A DNA stretch of 64,000 bases from Ciona savignyi (taxonomy: Eukaryota > Chordata > Ascidiacea > Phlebobranchia > Cionidae), in contig CH000025.1 of the NCBI GenBank assembly GCA_000149265.1, forward strand, positions 329,171-393,170, in the 5' to 3' direction. Every line of letters starts with the position of its first letter. The stretch's first letter is position 1. The translations under genes and the position numbers were made by a program. The notes below the pieces were generated by a model. That model ran no database searches, was not told the DNA's origin, and worked only from the letters and a program-made list of their open reading frames with translations. Positions 63,053 through 64,000 of this stretch are shown piece by piece.

Positions 63053-63150
63053 CAGGATAGGATAGGATATTCATGTTTATTACCGTGAATGGGGAAACCT
63101 AGGGGGTTTACACACGGGCAATCGTCAGATCACCTCGCGCCCACCGTAGG
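63053..63150 (-). repeat. SINE-A 3' fragment
   Basis: Tail with three GGATA units, cut off at 'cgcgcccaccgt', a break point like that of 54834 and 59182. Confidence 0.8.
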
Positions 63151-63261
63151 ATTTATGTAGTCTGCAGAGAAAAAGCAGATCGGCGAACGAAAGGGTCGAG
63201 AACTTTGATCTGACTGTTCTGGCTGTGGGCATTAACCAAATTCTGCTAAATCTCAATAGGC

Positions 63262-63352
63262 GACCGACCGGTTGGTCTGGTGGTTTAGTGCTATACCTTT
63301 CAACCCGAAGGTTGTAGGTTCGAAACTGGCCGCTAGCTAGTCGGTTGTGTTG
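63262..63352 (+). repeat. SINE-A 5' fragment (tRNA head)
   Basis: 'gaccggttggtctggtggtt' through box B 'ggttcgaaactgg' to 'gctagtcggttgtgttg'. It lies 110 bp from the opposite-strand 3' fragment. Confidence 0.8.
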
Positions 63353-63713
63353 TGCAATGTATTCATATCCGAAATTCTCTTTAAAACAAAGTATGGCGAT
63401 GTTCCCAAAGCGAAGGCGAACTTTCGTTGGGTAAAAACGGCACATTTATGAGAGCCCTTCTTACTCAAACCGCCCGATACATATTTTTAAATAATGTAAA
63501 AAAATAATAAATGTATACGTCATAATCTTTCTTTAACAAACATAATCTTTCTCTTTCCAAAAAACATCTGATATAAATGTATACGTTATAATCGTTCACT
63601 ACATATGTGTAAGACGTCTTATTTTTCTTCAAAACTTTAACGTACCTTTGTGCCATCCTTTATACTAAATATAAGCTTCGCATTAAACACTCGCATCAAA
63701 TACACCTGTAAAA
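63353..63713. other. Intergenic, nothing recognised
   Basis: AT-rich, with an imperfect ~50 bp direct repeat ('atgtatacgtcataatcttt' / 'atgtatacgttataatcgtt'). Confidence 0.4.
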
Positions 63714-63908
63714 ATGAACGCGATAAAACGTTCCAACCCAATAACTGTGGTTTCTCAGTTTGTCCGCAATGCGCTTGTTAAGCACGCGGATGACAGAAGT
63801 ATTTGGTTGAATCTTTTGGCCTTATTATTTCCATTTCATACATGTGGTATTTGCTGTATGGGCTATTTATTCTATTATGAGACTGATTCAGATCAAACGG
63901 TTGTGTAG
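63714..63908 (+). CDS. Possible small membrane protein or first exon, doubtful
   Basis: 64-codon frame from ATG (context AAAAATGAAC) to TAG. The N-terminus is basic (NAIKRSNPITVV). One hydrophobic segment at ~31-53 (IWLNLLALLFPF ... CCMGYLFYY) is followed by an acidic tail. No family recognised and no splice support. It could be chance, a peptide gene, or an exon of a gene continuing past the window. Confidence 0.25.
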   Translation: MNAIKRSNPITVVSQFVRNALVKHADDRSIWLNLLALLFPFHTCGICCMGYLFYYETDSDQTVV

Positions 63909-63973
63909 TCTGCCAGTGGAGAACGCGTAAGCGAATCGAATTTTCAAACAAAGCAGTTTCACGCAGAGAATTA

Positions 63974-63998
63974 TGACGTCATTCGTATTATGACGTCA
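63974..63998. promoter_or_regulatory. Two CRE palindromes at the window end
   Basis: TGACGTCA occurs at 63974-63981 and 63991-63998, 17 bp start to start, within 'ttatgacgtcattcgtatta'. The palindrome is the classical CREB/ATF site. A promoter for a gene beyond 64000 is possible. Confidence 0.45.
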
Positions 63999-64000
63999 TA

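Overview
The window is animal genomic DNA with short exons, GT-AG introns and very dense, nested transposable elements. The gene content (an F-spondin orthologue and an SLC5A8-type sodium solute symporter), the roughly 36% GC feel and the swarm of tRNA-derived SINEs and small MITEs suggest an invertebrate deuterostome, most likely an ascidian tunicate such as Ciona. The organism is an inference; the exon structures are read directly from the sequence. All genes recognised lie on the + strand.

Layout. 1-7173: intergenic, repeats only. 7174-8007: a two-exon single-pass membrane protein whose only intron is almost entirely one SINE. 8008-13307: intergenic, including copy 1 of a large non-autonomous element built of ~330 bp tandem units (10483-13008). 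13308-33298: a 13-exon SLC5 (SMCT/SMVT-like) symporter; its sixth intron carries a very young BEL/Pao LTR retrotransposon (18798-25726) and its tenth intron carries copy 2 of the tandem-unit element. 33888-44009: one or two genes for unrecognised basic, Ser/Thr-rich proteins, split by a hAT-type element (36294-39149) that contains a pogo-like MITE and copy 3 of the tandem-unit element. 46997-61770: a 19-exon secreted F-spondin-like protein (Reeler, Spondin_N, nine TSP type-1 repeats rather than the six of vertebrate F-spondin). 61771-64000: intergenic with SINE pieces, one doubtful small ORF and two CRE palindromes at the very end.

Repeats. Two tRNA-derived SINE families dominate. SINE-A is about 290 bp, with a tRNA head, a conserved central block and a GGATA/TATCC tail; some 31 copies or pieces are listed. 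SINE-B is about 115 bp with a Leu/Ser-tRNA-like head; about 20 copies, some arranged head to tail. There are also a MITE family with GGAGGGAAA termini, several hAT-like short elements with 8-9 bp target duplications, and three minisatellites. One minisatellite runs into the splice donor of an F-spondin exon, another ends next to a splice acceptor.

Sequence quality. Two runs of 100 N (10550-10649, 26720-26819) lie inside repeats. Single-base frame problems occur in SLC5 exons 3 and 7, at one F-spondin junction, at one junction of the 33888 gene, and in the otherwise young BEL element. Either the assembly has small indels or some of these loci are decaying; reads or transcripts would decide.
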